NCBI RefSeq assembly: GCF_000737335.2
Contig: NZ_JMCC02000035.1
Location: 17,191-81,190, forward strand
Source: Enhygromyxa salina
GTDB lineage: Bacteria; Myxococcota_A; Polyangia; Nannocystales; Nannocystaceae
Length of the DNA: 64,000 bases
Reading direction: 5' to 3'
How positions within the stretch are numbered: position 1 is the stretch's first letter; each line of letters begins with the position of its first letter. The notes under the pieces were generated by a model. The model searched no databases and was not told the DNA's origin. It saw only the letters and a list, made by a program, of their open reading frames with translations. Position numbers and translations under genes: made by a program. This document shows, one piece after another, positions 53,788 to 62,283 of the stretch.

Positions 53788-54276
53788 TTGTCCAACGATC
53801 CCTGGGAGCAGGTCGACGTCGACGCGTTCGTGTGCCCGGTCAACTCCGACTGCGAGTACACCACCTACCCGGCGTCACGCATCAAGGAGCTGTCCGGGCT
53901 CCCGCTCGAGCAGCTGCTGCGTCCTCACACGCCGCTGGCGATCGGCGCGGCGTTCGTGACCGAGGGCGGCAAGCTGCGCGCCCGCAACCTGATCCACGTC
54001 CCCAACACCAACAAGGCCGGTGAGCAGGTCCAGGTAGAGGACATCGCGCGGGCGACCGCCGCGGTGATCGTGACGTGCGAGCTCAAGGGCTACAACAGCG
54101 TCGCGGTCCCGCTCATGGGCGCGTTCGATACGGGGATCCCGGCCGAGGAAGCCGCCCGGGCGATCCACAGCGAGTTCCGCAGCCATCGCGGCGAACGGCC
54201 GGTCCGCGTGTTGTTCGTGGCCCGCAACTCCGACGAGATTGACGTGTTCGAGATGGCGATCGAAGGCCTGTCGTAG
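53788..54276 (+). CDS. Macro-domain-like protein
   Basis: 162 residues from a TTG, the only usable start after the in-frame stop at 53704. The core follows the macro domain pattern: VDVDAFVCPVNSDCEYTTYP, GAAFVTEGGKLRARNLIHVP, QVEDIARATAAVIVTCELKG, SVAVPLMGAFDTGIPAEEAA. Macro domains bind or hydrolyse ADP-ribose. The usual N-terminal catalytic/binding Asp and the 'VNAAN' motif are altered (CPVNSD), so activity is uncertain. It is 14 bp before the next gene. Confidence 0.75.
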   Translation: MSNDPWEQVDVDAFVCPVNSDCEYTTYPASRIKELSGLPLEQLLRPHTPLAIGAAFVTEGGKLRARNLIHVPNTNKAGEQVQVEDIARATAAVIVTCELKGYNSVAVPLMGAFDTGIPAEEAARAIHSEFRSHRGERPVRVLFVARNSDEIDVFEMAIEGLS

Positions 54277-54289
54277 GAGCATCCCTCGC

Positions 54290-55531
54290 ATGGCCCCGGC
54301 CTACCTCGTACTGGCCGCGATCGCGGTCCTCGGCCTCGCGCTGGGTTGGCGGCTGACGCCAGCACCCGGTCCGCGCCCCCGCGCAGAAGGTCTCGCGCGA
54401 CTGCTGCAGCTGGGCATCGCCATGACCGGGCTCCTGGTCGTCTCGATGCTGCTCGTGCCGTGGTTCGTTGGGCTCGGTCAGATCAGCTGCACGCCAGAGT
54501 CCGAGCGCGCGGGCGCCTGCATCCTCGGCTTGCAGGACCAGGCGCTGTTTGGCGCGTGCGCGTTCACTTGCATGGTTGGGGCAGGCTTCGCGTTCATCTT
54601 GCGGACGGGCATCCTGGACTTTCCCGCGCGCGCCCCGATCGAAGCGGCCCAGCGCGAAGGTGGCGTTGGGGACATGGACACGATGACCAACCTTCGGGCT
54701 GGGATGCGAAAGCCGGCGCCCGAGCCCGCGGTGGTCTCGAAGCCCGAGCCCGAGCAAGCGCCCGAGCCCGAGCAAGCAGCCAAGCCCGAGCAAGCAGACG
54801 AGCCTGAGGCCGCGCAAGCAGACGAGCCCGAGCCCGCGCAAGCGCCCGAGCCCGAGCAAGCAGCCAAGCCCGAGCAAGCAGACGAGCCCGCGCCCGCGCA
54901 AGCAGACGAGCCCGCGCAAGCAGACGAGCCCGAGGCGACCAGTCATCGTCGCCTCGAGGGGCCGGTGTTCCGCGCCTTCGTCGATGATGAAGTCGTCGAT
55001 CTCCAAGTTGCGATCGAGACAGCGGCGAAGCGGCTGCGGAGCGAGCGGGTCGCGGTGGTGTTCTCGCGGGGCGCGAGCAAGGACGCCAACGAGGCGCTGC
55101 TCGAGCTCGCGGAGGCATTTGGTGCGCACCGCTACGTGCTCGAGGGCACGGCGGCCGCGACCGAGGGGATCCCCACCGACCAAGAGCCCGACCCCCACGC
55201 CGCCGACGAAGTCGCGGGCCCCAACGCTCGCCACGCGGGCCAGCTCGCCTTGGATCTCGCGGGCGAGTTCATTCAGACCGTGTTCTTGCTCGACACCCGA
55301 GTCGCGTTCCCGGAGTTCGTGCTCGGCAAGCTCGCGCGCATGCAGTCGGTCTGCATCGCGCACGCGCACGACGAGGTCAGCGCGGCCTGCCAGATCGTGC
55401 TGCCCGGCACCAACCCGGGTGAGCGTCAGGGCGAGCTGGTCGACAGCGACGGCGGCACCAACACCCGGCAACCCCGAGAGTCGTTGGTCGTGCAGATCGT
55501 AGAGGCTCTGCGCGCGCTGGATCAGTCGTGA
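54290..55531 (+). CDS. Membrane-anchored protein with P/E/Q/A repeats and NuoG-like C-terminal domain
   Basis: 413 residues. Three hydrophobic segments lie at about 2-20, 42-63 and 85-110, then a linker of about 75 residues made of EPEQA, KPEQA, DEPAQ-type repeats, then a 180-residue soluble domain: RVAVVFSRGASKDANEALLE, FLLDTRVAFPEFVLGKLARM and CQIVLPGTNPGERQGELVDS resemble the molybdopterin-like C-terminal part of NADH dehydrogenase subunit G, without any Fe-S cysteine. The start is backed by TAGGAGC 12 bp upstream. It overlaps the next gene. Catalytic use is doubtful; a structural role is conceivable. Similarity judged by eye. Confidence 0.75.
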   Translation: MAPAYLVLAAIAVLGLALGWRLTPAPGPRPRAEGLARLLQLGIAMTGLLVVSMLLVPWFVGLGQISCTPESERAGACILGLQDQALFGACAFTCMVGAGFAFILRTGILDFPARAPIEAAQREGGVGDMDTMTNLRAGMRKPAPEPAVVSKPEPEQAPEPEQAAKPEQADEPEAAQADEPEPAQAPEPEQAAKPEQADEPAPAQADEPAQADEPEATSHRRLEGPVFRAFVDDEVVDLQVAIETAAKRLRSERVAVVFSRGASKDANEALLELAEAFGAHRYVLEGTAAATEGIPTDQEPDPHAADEVAGPNARHAGQLALDLAGEFIQTVFLLDTRVAFPEFVLGKLARMQSVCIAHAHDEVSAACQIVLPGTNPGERQGELVDSDGGTNTRQPRESLVVQIVEALRALDQS

Positions 55532-56940
55532 TGGGCGCGCGAGGCTCGACCGCGTGGGTCCCACGCGCGCCGCTCGTGTGTGCGCTGATGGTCTTGCTCG
55601 CGCTGCTGTCCGGCTTGGGCTGCGCGGCCAACACGGCCGACGACGCCGAGGGGCCCCTGTGGTCCGACCCTGGCGTGGTCCGTCTCAGCCCAACGCGGGC
55701 GGGCGTGGTCGTGCAGATCCACAATCGCACGGGCACCGTGCGACCGGTCGGCAACTTCGCGCTCGCCGGTGACGACTGGGACGCGCTGCGCTTCGTCGAC
55801 GACTCCCTGCCCCGCACGATCCCCGCCTACGACTCGGTCCTCGTCGAGCTCGCGCTGTCACCGGCCACGTTTCGGCTCGAGCCCGGGGTCTACCGCTCGG
55901 GCCAGGCCTCGTTGACCTTCAGCTCGGATAGCTTTGCCTACGCGACCCCGATCGAGTTCGTTGGCACCGAAGCCGATCGCCCGCGCCTGGGCACCGTCGT
56001 GGCCGCGGCCCTGGGCTTGGCTGGCCTGGCCCTGGCGTTCGGCTTGGGTCCGCTGCGCACGGGTCCATCGCCCGCGCGCGGCTCCAATCGCAGCGACGGC
56101 GCGCGCGGCCTGGGCTTCGCGATCGCAGCTGCGTTCGCCTCTGCCCTGCTGCTCGCCGCCACCATCCCGATCGGCCTGGGTCTGTGTCGCGGCCGGCTGC
56201 TCGATCTCGTTGGACCGCGCGAGCTCGAGCAGTGCCGCGAGAGCCTCGGCGGCGTCGAGCTGCTCGCGCTGCCCGGCACGCCCGGCATCTGGTGGTGGCT
56301 GGTCGCGCTCGCGCTGTTCACCGCCACGATCACGATCGTCAAAGCCCGCATCCCCGGCGCCGCGCCGACCGACCCAGCCCCGGCGCTCGCGCTCGCCGCC
56401 CTGCGCCTGCTCGGCTTCGCCCTGCTGCTCGCCGCCCTCGTCTGCGGCCTCGCGCCTGCCAGCGCCTCGCCCACCGACCTGGTCTTGGCCCAAGCAAAGT
56501 TCGTCGAGCTGGCCGGCCTCGAGGTCCCCCGCTGGGGCATCGTCGCCCAGCCGCTCGGCTTCGCCCTTGGCTTTGCCCTGCTGGTTCAATCGCTCCCCAC
56601 CAAGTCCACGCCCGCAGCCCACGCCGTCGTCGCAACCCTCGAGCGCCTCAACGCCCTGCTGTGGGCCAGCCTGCTCGTGACGCTGTACCTCGGCGGCCCC
56701 ACGATCCCCGCGCTCACCGAGCGCCCCGTCCCGCTGCTCGCCCACGCGCCCGAGCTCGCCGTCGAGCTGCTGAGCTTCATCGCCAAGGCCGCGGCCGTCC
56801 TCTACCTCGCGACCCGGCTTCAGACCCAAGGCCAAGACCCAAGCCAAGACCAAAGCCAGCGGGTCTCGAGCTTGGCGCGCTGGATCATCCCGCTCGCGCT
56901 CCTCAACCTCGCGACGATCCTCATCTGGCGACTCATCTAG
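55531..56940 (+). CDS. Lipoprotein-like N-terminus fused to NuoH-like membrane part
   Basis: 469 residues. A signal with lipobox (LSGLGC), an Ig-like domain of about 110 residues (TRAGVVVQIHNRTGTVRPVG, SLTFSSDSFAYATPIEF), then about eight membrane helices. The C-terminal half resembles complex I subunit H: WGIVAQPLGFALGFALLVQ, LLVTLYLGGPTIP and ARWIIPLALLNLATILIW correspond to NuoH blocks, but the quinone-site motif (GRxQ...GP) is absent and the acidic ETNR block reads SLPTKS. Start ATG at 55531 overlaps the previous stop (TGATG). A GTG 3 bp earlier is possible. Confidence 0.72.
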   Translation: MGARGSTAWVPRAPLVCALMVLLALLSGLGCAANTADDAEGPLWSDPGVVRLSPTRAGVVVQIHNRTGTVRPVGNFALAGDDWDALRFVDDSLPRTIPAYDSVLVELALSPATFRLEPGVYRSGQASLTFSSDSFAYATPIEFVGTEADRPRLGTVVAAALGLAGLALAFGLGPLRTGPSPARGSNRSDGARGLGFAIAAAFASALLLAATIPIGLGLCRGRLLDLVGPRELEQCRESLGGVELLALPGTPGIWWWLVALALFTATITIVKARIPGAAPTDPAPALALAALRLLGFALLLAALVCGLAPASASPTDLVLAQAKFVELAGLEVPRWGIVAQPLGFALGFALLVQSLPTKSTPAAHAVVATLERLNALLWASLLVTLYLGGPTIPALTERPVPLLAHAPELAVELLSFIAKAAAVLYLATRLQTQGQDPSQDQSQRVSSLARWIIPLALLNLATILIWRLI

Positions 56941-57292
56941 AGCGCCAAATAGAGCGTCAAAAGAGGAAACAGCCACCGTCCCCTCCGGTTGAGTTCAACC
57001 CCTACATGAAGTAGGTGGGTGGCACGATAATCGCTTCGGGCTTCTCGCCGAACGAGCCTGCACTCCCACGAACAGAGGCGGCACCCTGGTTGAAAAAATG
57101 TAGGTAGAACTTTCGCGTCTGGGGACGAATGGCTGCGAGAACATTTATACCACGTAGCCACGATCGGCCACGTCTCAAATGCATGGTCAGCTCGAAATCA
57201 GTCGCGAAATTATCTTCAGCTCGGGCGAGGGCTTCTCGCCCGCTTGCGCAGTCACGGCGCTGGCCACACCAACGGCGGGGCCAGCGGCAGCG
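56941..57292. other. Gene-free region with a hairpin repeat
   Basis: 352 bp between two convergent genes. Positions 57216-57249 are the best copy of the 35-bp hairpin repeat (TCAGCTCGGGCGAGGGCTTC, then TCGCCCGCTTGCGCA). Nothing else is visible; short open frames lack coding character. Confidence 0.7.
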
Positions 57293-58810
57293 CTACCAGT
57301 CTTCACCCGCGCGAAGCACCGCGATGACCTCGCGGATACGCCGACGCACCCGATCCTTGCCGCAGATCTGTAGAGTCTCGAACAACCCCGGACTCGCGGT
57401 GCGCCCAGTGACAGCGAGTCGCAACAGCGTGAACAGCTCGCGTGCTTTCCACTGGTGTCGCTCGCAAAATTCGCGCGAGAATGCTTCGAGCCCTTCGCCG
57501 GTAAAGCCGCGCGCGCGGGCGTCGAGCTCGATGTCCTCGAGGTAGCGCTCGAGGATCCCGGTGACGTCGGCCCTGCTGCGCTTCTTGATCCGAAACTTCG
57601 GCAACACTGGCGCGAGGTCGACGCTGCCGCCGAAGAAAAAGCTGACATAGGGGATCAAGTCGTCGAGCAGATCAATCCGCTGCTGCGCGACCGTGAGCAT
57701 GGCCTTGATCCGATCCTCGGACAGCACGGTCGCCATCACCCTCGCGTGGAGCTCGTCGATCGACAGCGCCCGAATGTCATCGGCATTGAACGCGGCGAGC
57801 TTGGCCTGATCGAACACCGGCCCGCCGGTGCTGACCTTGGACCAGTCGAACACCTCGGTCATCTCGGCGACGCTGAAGCGCTCCTTGTCGTCACCAAACG
57901 AGAAGCCCAGGGTGCCCAAGAAATTGAGCAGGGTCTCTGGCAGGTAGCCAAGGTCGCGGTAGTAGTCGATCGAGACCGGGTTCTTGCGCTTCGAGAGCTT
58001 GGACTTGTCGGGGTTGCGCAGCAGCCCGATGTGGTACCAGCGCGGCGGCTCCCAGCCGAACATCTCGTAGAGCACGACGTGCTTGGGCGTGCTCGAGATC
58101 CACTCTTCGCCGCGGATCACGTGGGTGATGCCCATGTCGTGATCGTCGACGACGTTGGCGAGGTGGTAGGTGGGAAACCCGTCGGACTTGACGATGACCT
58201 GGTCGTCGCTCTCTGCGTTGGCCCGGTGGATGCTGCCGCGCAGGCCGTCGACCACCACGGTCTCGCCGACCGTCGGCATCTTCATGCGGACCACGTGGGT
58301 CTCGCCAGCCTCGGCCCGGGCCTGCGACTGCGCTGGGTCGAGCTCCCGACAGTGGCGGTCGTAACCATAGTGGGCCGCCTTACTGGCCCGCTGCTGCTCG
58401 CGCAGCTCATCGAGGCGGGCCTTGGTACAAAAGCAGCGGTAGGCCGCGCCCTTGTCGAGCAGCACCTGCGCCTGACGTTTGTACAGGTCCAGGCGCTCGG
58501 ACTGGCGGTACGGCGCGTGCGGTCCGCCCACGTCTGGGCCCTCGTCCCAGGTCAGCCCCAGCCACTGCAGCGCCGAGATGATCGCCTGCTCCGAGCTGAG
58601 CGACGAGCGGACCCGATCGGTGTCCTCGATGCGCAAGATGAACGTCCCGCCGTGCTTGCGGGCGAACACGTAGTTGAACAGCCCGATGTAGGCGGTCCCG
58701 ACGTGCGGGTCGCCGGTTGGGCTTGGGGCGATCCGTACCCGCGGCGGCATCCGCCCTGGATCTTGCTGATTCGCGGTTTGCTCGGGGATCTGCGGGCCAT
58801 CACTCGTCAT
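57293..58810 (-). CDS. gltX: Glutamate--tRNA ligase
   Basis: 505 residues. RIAPSPTGDPHVGTAYIGL is the class I HIGH region, GEEWISSTPKHVVLYEMFGW is the anticodon/acceptor groove segment and KLSKRKNPVSIDYYRDLG the KMSKS loop. Cytoplasmic, charges tRNA-Glu. The ATG at 58810 has a 20-residue N-terminal extension before RVRIAPSP. The gap of 50 bp to the divergent 58861 gene must hold both promoters. Confidence 0.97.
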   Translation of the reverse strand: MTSDGPQIPEQTANQQDPGRMPPRVRIAPSPTGDPHVGTAYIGLFNYVFARKHGGTFILRIEDTDRVRSSLSSEQAIISALQWLGLTWDEGPDVGGPHAPYRQSERLDLYKRQAQVLLDKGAAYRCFCTKARLDELREQQRASKAAHYGYDRHCRELDPAQSQARAEAGETHVVRMKMPTVGETVVVDGLRGSIHRANAESDDQVIVKSDGFPTYHLANVVDDHDMGITHVIRGEEWISSTPKHVVLYEMFGWEPPRWYHIGLLRNPDKSKLSKRKNPVSIDYYRDLGYLPETLLNFLGTLGFSFGDDKERFSVAEMTEVFDWSKVSTGGPVFDQAKLAAFNADDIRALSIDELHARVMATVLSEDRIKAMLTVAQQRIDLLDDLIPYVSFFFGGSVDLAPVLPKFRIKKRSRADVTGILERYLEDIELDARARGFTGEGLEAFSREFCERHQWKARELFTLLRLAVTGRTASPGLFETLQICGKDRVRRRIREVIAVLRAGEDW

Positions 58811-58860
58811 GGTGCCGAGTCCCTACCACACAGCCAGCGCTGCAAGTACACTCGGGGCGC

Positions 58861-59715
58861 GTGAGTGACGTCAGCAGCCACATTTATCAAGCCGTCCGGG
58901 AGGTGATCACCCGGCGCAGTTACGACCGGGCTGTGGCGGCCACCGCCCTCGCCGAGCGGCTGCTCCACAACGAGGGCACGATCGTTCGCCAGGACGACGA
59001 GATCCTCGTCGGGACCCGACCGATGTCAAAGGACCGCGAGTTGCTCACTCGCATGTCGCAGTCGACCGGCCTCGGCTTCGCCGTCTACGCGGGCAACCGC
59101 CGGATCGCGGTGGCCACGGTGCTCGACGCCGGCACCCCACCCGAGCTCAACGAGTTCGCCCACGGCGATCTCGTCGATCGCGTGCTCCGCCGCCGCGAGG
59201 TCTACAAGGGCATCGTGGAGTACCGTGAGCGCGAGTACCTGACGGTCTGCCGTCCGCTCCACGCCTCTGGTGGTCAAGACTTCGCGCCAGTCGGCATGAT
59301 CGAGGCGTTTCAAGACAAAGAGGCGTACTTCGATCTGCTCGCGGCCGCGGCCCGCAGCGGCGTGGAAGACCAGGTCGCCGATGTCGAAGAGCGCGCCGAC
59401 GGCATGGAGTCGATCATCCACTTCATCGACGACGTCGCCCGGCGCCTGCAGCTGCTGGCGCTCAACGGCAACATCATCGCCGCCCAGGCAGGTGAGCACG
59501 GTCGCGCCTTTCGGGTCGTGTGTCGTGAGCTCGGGAGCCTCGCCGACCAGGCCAAGAACACCGGCCAAGATGTCCGCAAGCTCATCCAGTCGATGGGGCT
59601 CGAGCGCAACGACGCGGCCTACATGAACCGGCTCGACGAGACCGCGGGTCCAGCGACGACACCCGACGCCGACCCGACCAGCGCCAGCTCCGGGCCTCGG
59701 CCTGGAAAGTCGTGA
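58861..59715 (+). CDS. Cytosolic chemoreceptor-like protein with N-terminal Cache-like domain
   Basis: 284 residues from a GTG. Residues about 1-170 resemble a Cache-type ligand-binding domain (FAVYAGNRRIAVATVLDAG, then DFAPVGMIEAF), and residues 185-255 match the tip of a chemoreceptor signalling domain (LLALNGNIIAAQAGEHGRAF, then LADQAKNTGQDVRKL). There is no membrane helix, and only one arm of the long signalling hairpin, so it is much shorter than typical receptors. The usual glutamates for methylation are few. Its stop TGA is part of TGACCCCCACA, the start of a repeat module. Confidence 0.85.
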   Translation: MSDVSSHIYQAVREVITRRSYDRAVAATALAERLLHNEGTIVRQDDEILVGTRPMSKDRELLTRMSQSTGLGFAVYAGNRRIAVATVLDAGTPPELNEFAHGDLVDRVLRRREVYKGIVEYREREYLTVCRPLHASGGQDFAPVGMIEAFQDKEAYFDLLAAAARSGVEDQVADVEERADGMESIIHFIDDVARRLQLLALNGNIIAAQAGEHGRAFRVVCRELGSLADQAKNTGQDVRKLIQSMGLERNDAAYMNRLDETAGPATTPDADPTSASSGPRPGKS

Positions 59716-60160
59716 CCCCCACATAGCCACGGGGTCCGGCCCGCCCAAAGGGGATCTGAACGCATTTCCCGTGTTCATGGGCCGGGCGCAGGAAATCTCG
59801 CCTACCGATCGAGCGCAGGTTCCGCGACGGCTTCACGTGAGCGTCGAGTCACAGATCCACAAAGCCGCGATGGGACTAACAAATGTTCCGGGCTCAGCTG
59901 TACAGCAGCAGCGCCGGGGAGCTAGAAAATCCATTTGCCTGACGGAAAATCGGATCCTGTCGCGCGATCTCCCACCCCCGCGGCCAGCTCCATACAATCC
60001 CAAAATACTGTTTGTTTTCAATGAGTTGGGTCTAGTTCAGGTGTCATCTGTCCCGGCCATGCAACGCGAATTCGTCAAGATTTCAGACCTTTATGGCTTG
60101 TATGCGAGGATCTGGCCGTGATAGGGGACCTCTGAAGGCCCTCAGAGGGAGTTTTCACTG
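59716..60160. other. Gene-free region before the histone-like gene
   Basis: 445 bp, more AT-rich than average. The first 20 bp are the start of the gene-end repeat module (CCCCCACATAGCCACGGGG). A frame of 116 codons at 59771-60121 has no coding character. Near the end is the hairpin listed separately. The stretch CAAAATACTGTTTGTTTTCA at 60000 is AT-rich and could be a promoter, but I do not call one. Confidence 0.6.
60129..60151 (+). promoter_or_regulatory. RBS-sequestering hairpin
   Basis: CCTCTGA (60129-60135) pairs with TCAGAGG (60142-60148) across a 6-base loop. The Shine-Dalgarno GGAG (60148-60151) begins in the right arm, nine bases before the ATG at 60161, so folding would hide part of it. 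Confidence 0.5.
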
Positions 60161-62221
60161 ATGGACCAGATCTTCGAGAGCCACTTTGGTGGATCGAGTA
60201 ACAACTCGAATGGCGGGGAGACCGATGGGTACTGCCCCAAGTGTCGGGCAGATACTTCACACATCATCCTCGAGAGCTATGGTGAGGAGGTTCGCCGCGT
60301 GCAGTGCGCAGTCTGCGGCGACATCCACGCCTTCAAGAAGCCTCGCGGGACTGGAGAGGACGCAGAGCCCGTGTCCGTGACCCGACGACGCAAACTCGAG
60401 AAACTCGACTGGCTGCAAGGCATCCAGAACTACGACCGCACGACCGCGGTCCGCTACAACCCCAAGACCGCGCTGGTGCTGCATCAGCTGCTGGTTCACC
60501 CGAGCTTCGGGGTTGGGTTTGTCAGCGAGGTTCTGGGTGACAACAAGGTCGAGCTGACCTTCCGCAACAACGTCAACCGCGTGATTGTCCACGGTCGTGG
60601 CATCAACGAGGAGGAGTTGCGGGGCGACCTAGTCGAGGAGCAAGAGCTCCGCAACCTGCTCAAGCTCGAGATGGGGCCGACCCCGGAAGAGATCGCCGCC
60701 GAGCGCGAGCGACGGCTCGCCGAGGAAGAGGCCGAGAAGAAGCGGCAGGCCGAAGAGCGTCGGCTCGCAGCCGAGCGCGCCCGCCAAGAGGCGGAAGAGC
60801 GCCGCGAGGCAGAGCAGCGCGCCCGCGAGGCCGAGCGCGAGCTCAAGCGCAAAGAACGTGAGGCCGAGCGCAAGCGCAAGGAGGAGGAGCGCCTGCGACT
60901 TCGTGCCGAAAAGGAAGCTGCCCGACTCGCGGCCAAGAAGGCCCGCGAGGAAGAGCAGGAGCGCAAGCGCCTCGAGCGGGCCCGCGCCGCAGCCGAGAAA
61001 AAGGCCGAGCGCGAGCGCGCCCGGGCCGAGAAGGCCGCCAAGCGCGAAGAAGAGAAGCAGCGCCGCGAGGCCGAGAAGCGCGAGCGCGAAGAGGAGCGCG
61101 AGCGCAAGCTGGCCGAGCGCGAAGAGCAGCGCCTGCTGAAGGAAAAAGAGCGCGACCGCAAGAAGAAGGAAGCGGACAAGCTCAAGAAGCAGCGCGAGGC
61201 CGAGCGCGAGCGCCAGCGCAAGCTCAAAGAGAAAGAAAAAGAGAAGAAGGCCAAAGAGAAAGAGCGGCTCAAGAAGCTCAAAGAGGCCGAGCGCGAGCGC
61301 GAGCAGGCCAAAAAAGAGAAAGAGCGGCTCAAGAAGGCCAAAGAGGCCGCCGCCGAGAAGGCCAAGAAGGACAAAGAGCGGATCGCCAAGGCGAAAGAAG
61401 CCGCCGCCGAGAAGGCCAAGAAAGACGCCGAGCGCAAGAAGAAGGCCGCCGAGAAGGCCAAGAAAGACGCCGAGCGCAAGAAGAAGGCCGCCGCCAAGAA
61501 GAAGGCCGAAGCCGCCAAGAAGAAGAAGGCCGCCGCCAAGCTGCGCGAGGCCGAGAAGAAGAAGAAGGCCGCCGCCAAGAAGAAGGCTGACGCCGCCAAG
61601 AAAAAGGCCGCCGCCGCCAAGAAAAAGGCCGAGGCTGCCGAGAAGAAGGCCAAGACCAAGGCCAAGAAGGCCAAGGCCAAGCCCGCCAAGGCCAAGAAGG
61701 CGAAGCCCGTCAAGAAGGCCAAGCCCGCCAAGAAGACCAAGTCGAAGGCAGCCGCCAAGAAGAAGGCCACCAAGAAGACCAAGTCGAAGGCCGCCGCCAA
61801 GAAGAAGGCCACCAAGACGAAGGCCAAGGCCAAGCCCGCCAAGACCAAGTCGAAGGCCGCTGCCAAGAAGAAGGCGACTGCCAAGAAGACCAAGTCGAAG
61901 GCTGCCAAGCCCAAGGCCGCCGCCAAGAAGAAGGCCACCAAGACGAAGGCCAAGGCCAAGCCCGCCAAGACCAAGTCGAAGGCCGCTGCCAAGAAGAAGG
62001 CGACTGCCAAGAAGACCAAGTCGAAGGCTGCCAAGCCCAAGGCCGCCGCCAAGAAGAAGGCCACCAAGACGAAGGCCAAGGCCAAGCCCGCCAAGAAGAA
62101 GGCCACCAGCAAGGCCAAGGCCAAGCCCGCCAAGAAGAAGGCCACCAAGACGAAGGCCGCCAGCAAGTCAAAGGCCAAGCCCAAGACCAAGCCGGCCAAG
62201 TCGAAGAAGAAAAAGAAGTAG
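60161..62221 (+). CDS. Zinc-ribbon protein with coiled coil and histone-H1-like Lys/Ala tail
   Basis: 686 residues. Residues 25-52 form a zinc ribbon (CPKC at 25-28, CAVC at 49-52). Residues about 95-150 hold a short domain (LLVHPSFGVGFVSEVLGDNK) of a kind common beside zinc ribbons in deltaproteobacteria. Residues about 165-470 form a very long Arg/Glu/Lys coiled coil (EAERERRLAEEEAEKK type). From about 470 to the end the chain is Lys/Ala/Pro/Thr repeats (AAAKKKATKTKAKAKPAK) like eukaryotic linker histone H1 tails and bacterial H1-like proteins, with a 126-bp exact duplication at 61790-62041. Likely a nucleoid or RNA-binding protein. Very high charge. Confidence 0.88.
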   Translation: MDQIFESHFGGSSNNSNGGETDGYCPKCRADTSHIILESYGEEVRRVQCAVCGDIHAFKKPRGTGEDAEPVSVTRRRKLEKLDWLQGIQNYDRTTAVRYNPKTALVLHQLLVHPSFGVGFVSEVLGDNKVELTFRNNVNRVIVHGRGINEEELRGDLVEEQELRNLLKLEMGPTPEEIAAERERRLAEEEAEKKRQAEERRLAAERARQEAEERREAEQRAREAERELKRKEREAERKRKEEERLRLRAEKEAARLAAKKAREEEQERKRLERARAAAEKKAERERARAEKAAKREEEKQRREAEKREREEERERKLAEREEQRLLKEKERDRKKKEADKLKKQREAERERQRKLKEKEKEKKAKEKERLKKLKEAEREREQAKKEKERLKKAKEAAAEKAKKDKERIAKAKEAAAEKAKKDAERKKKAAEKAKKDAERKKKAAAKKKAEAAKKKKAAAKLREAEKKKKAAAKKKADAAKKKAAAAKKKAEAAEKKAKTKAKKAKAKPAKAKKAKPVKKAKPAKKTKSKAAAKKKATKKTKSKAAAKKKATKTKAKAKPAKTKSKAAAKKKATAKKTKSKAAKPKAAAKKKATKTKAKAKPAKTKSKAAAKKKATAKKTKSKAAKPKAAAKKKATKTKAKAKPAKKKATSKAKAKPAKKKATKTKAASKSKAKPKTKPAKSKKKKK

Positions 62222-62243
62222 GCCAACGATTCGCTGGCAGCGC

Positions 62244-62279
62244 ACGGGCGGGGACGATGTCTCCGCCCGTTCTCGTTTT
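62244..62279 (+). terminator. Rho-independent terminator
   Basis: A 12-bp stem, ACGGGCGGGGAC with GTCTCCGCCCGT (one G-T pair), with a three-base loop, followed by TCTCGTTTT. It lies between the ends of the histone-like and crcB genes and may serve both. Confidence 0.8.
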
Positions 62280-62283
62280 CGTG

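Noticed and set aside
59771..60121. 116-codon frame upstream of the histone-like gene
   Set aside because: No motif, mixed codon use unlike neighbours and no start context; treated as non-coding.
60496..62226. Open frame of 576 codons opposite the histone-like gene (Phe/Leu/Ala/Ser rich)
   Set aside because: It is the mirror of Lys/Glu/Ala codons; hydrophobic appearance is an artefact of the opposite strand.
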